Shown here piece by piece: positions 38,114 to 38,955 of a DNA stretch of 38,955 bases. The stretch lies in assembly GCF_009911595.1 (NCBI RefSeq), contig NZ_QWKG01000038.1:1-38955 (forward strand), given 5' to 3'. Positions within the stretch are counted from its first letter, which is position 1. Each line of letters opens with the position of its first letter. The notes under the pieces were generated by a model. That model made no database searches. It was not told the origin of the DNA and saw nothing but the letters and a program-made list of their open reading frames with translations. Both the position numbers and the translations under genes were made by a program. This DNA is from Colidextribacter sp. OB.20 (GTDB lineage: Bacteria; Bacillota; Clostridia; Oscillospirales; Oscillospiraceae).

Positions 38114-38955
38114 TGTGCCGCCCTCCATTCTGTCATAATCAGATCCATCTGTTCTCCCACCGTGGACATTCTCTCCACCTGGCCCACATTGGCCCCGCAG
38201 AAGAACAGGCCGTTCTCCCAGTCCCCCCTCCAGGCGGCGATGAGGGCCTGGAAGATGCAGTAGGGGGACTCCAGCTTCCCGCAGGGGGTCAGACAGCCGA
38301 CGCAGCGCTCCGGCCCGGGCTGCGTTTCCTCCTCCACCCGGCGGACCAGGGGGCTGCGCAGGGCCCGGCCGGGCATCCCCACGGGGCTCTTTACGATGGT
38401 CACGTTATTCCCCTTTTCTCTGAGGAGTATTTTCTTGTAGTCCTCGCTGGCGTCGCACTCCTCTGTGGCGATAAAGCGGGTGGCAAACTGGGCGCCGGCG
38501 GCGCCCTCGTCCATGCAGCGGGCCATATCCCTCCCGCCGTTCACCCCTCCGGCCACAAAAACGGGGATATCCCGCCGGTATTTCTCCCGGAAGGGGGCCA
38601 GGGCCTCCCGCACATCCCGGAGCAGGGCGCTGAGGGAGACAGGCCGGCCCGCCTGGGCTTCCTTGGCCTCGTCGGGGGAGAAGCCCAGATGTCCTCCGGC
38701 CAGGGGGCCCTCCAGCACCACAAAGTCCGGGACGCGGCGGTAGCGCTTATCCCACACCTTGGCAATCAGGGCGGCGGCCCTTCCTCCGCTGACGATGGGG
38801 GCCAGGGCGGCGGCGCTCTCCGGCACCTCCGCCGCCAGAGCGGGGAGCTGGAGGGGCAGGCCCGCCCCGCTGACCACCGCGTCCACCCCGGCTCGCAGGG
38901 CGGTGCGGACGCTGTCAGCGTACTGGGCCGTGGCCACCATAGCGTTGACCGCTAC
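38110..38955 (-). CDS. nitronate monooxygenase/FabK-superfamily flavoprotein (5' end outside window)
   Basis: At least 281 residues of an FMN-dependent TIM-barrel protein; its start lies beyond 38955. Features: VSGAGLPLQLPALA, EGPLAGGHLGFSPDEA, VFVAGGVNGG, EGAAGAQFATRFIATEECDAS (phosphate binding) and KSPVGMPGRALRSPLV, with a Cys-rich stretch CVGCLTPCGKLESPYC. This pattern is that of the clostridial nitronate monooxygenase type and differs from pneumococcal FabK. Its position before fabD, with a GTGA overlap, is that of the enoyl-ACP reductase FabK, so it may play that role or a related one. I leave the assignment open. Confidence 0.85.
   Translation of the reverse strand, partial: VAVNAMVATAQYADSVRTALRAGVDAVVSGAGLPLQLPALAAEVPESAAALAPIVSGGRAAALIAKVWDKRYRRVPDFVVLEGPLAGGHLGFSPDEAKEAQAGRPVSLSALLRDVREALAPFREKYRRDIPVFVAGGVNGGRDMARCMDEGAAGAQFATRFIATEECDASEDYKKILLREKGNNVTIVKSPVGMPGRALRSPLVRRVEEETQPGPERCVGCLTPCGKLESPYCIFQALIAAWRGDWENGLFFCGANVGQVERMSTVGEQMDLIMTEWRAAQ

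Overview
The window looks like the chromosome of a high-GC, spore-forming Clostridia, most like the Oscillospiraceae (Flavonifractor/Pseudoflavonifractor type). Evidence: a CIRCE-controlled hrcA-grpE pair, a SigH-like sigma factor, SpoVAC, many GTG/TTG starts after strong AAGGAGG-type ribosome binding sites, and short palindromic intergenic repeats. The genus is an inference; no rRNA is present.

Left part (1-9076, GC-rich core): a possible 34-aa membrane peptide, grpE and hrcA, a small ribbon-helix-helix protein, a MATE exporter, a cysteine desulfurase, thiamine pyrophosphokinase, smpB, two related membrane proteins with a repeated beta-rich module, a broken cyclophilin, an intact cyclophilin, and ssrA (tmRNA). 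smpB and ssrA, the two partners of trans-translation, lie 2.6 kb apart. The genes between them look like a decayed tandem duplication.

Middle part (about 9086-17380, lower GC): an integrated mobilizable element inserted nine bases after the tmRNA 3' end. It is flanked by a 9-bp direct repeat GGTTCGAAC. It carries a rolling-circle-type Rep protein, a fused MobC-MobA relaxase, two iteron-like repeat clusters, a long structured leader in front of a lipoprotein, a small serine recombinase under an operator-covered promoter, and a large serine recombinase at its right end. Joining the outer flanks gives a near-palindromic attB; joining the inner flanks gives a 14-bp perfectly palindromic attP core. 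I see no conjugation (T4SS) genes, so transfer would need a helper.

Right part (17400-38955): a chemotaxis receptor; an ECF sigma/anti-sigma pair; ruvC-ruvA-(DUF6054-like)-ruvB with a DUF5655-like gene; a divergent XRE/DUF6809-like pair; glmM; a SigH-like factor; a zinc-ribbon protein; a MerR regulator with an effector-binding domain; small proteins; an Sfp-type phosphopantetheinyl transferase; a DUF6512-like membrane protein; spoVAC; a bactofilin; a dicarboxylate/amino acid symporter; mntP behind a manganese (yybP-ykoY) riboswitch; a MarR regulator; and a fatty-acid operon fabZ-fabF-fabG-fabD followed by a nitronate-monooxygenase/FabK-superfamily gene cut by the window end.

Several dispersed palindromic repeat families sit between genes. 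In at least four cases the TGTAGGG end of a repeat, or its body, supplies the stop codon of the neighbouring gene. The most novel-looking parts are the mobile element with its structured leader RNA and reconstructable att sites, and the smpB-ssrA interval with its duplicated and decayed genes.
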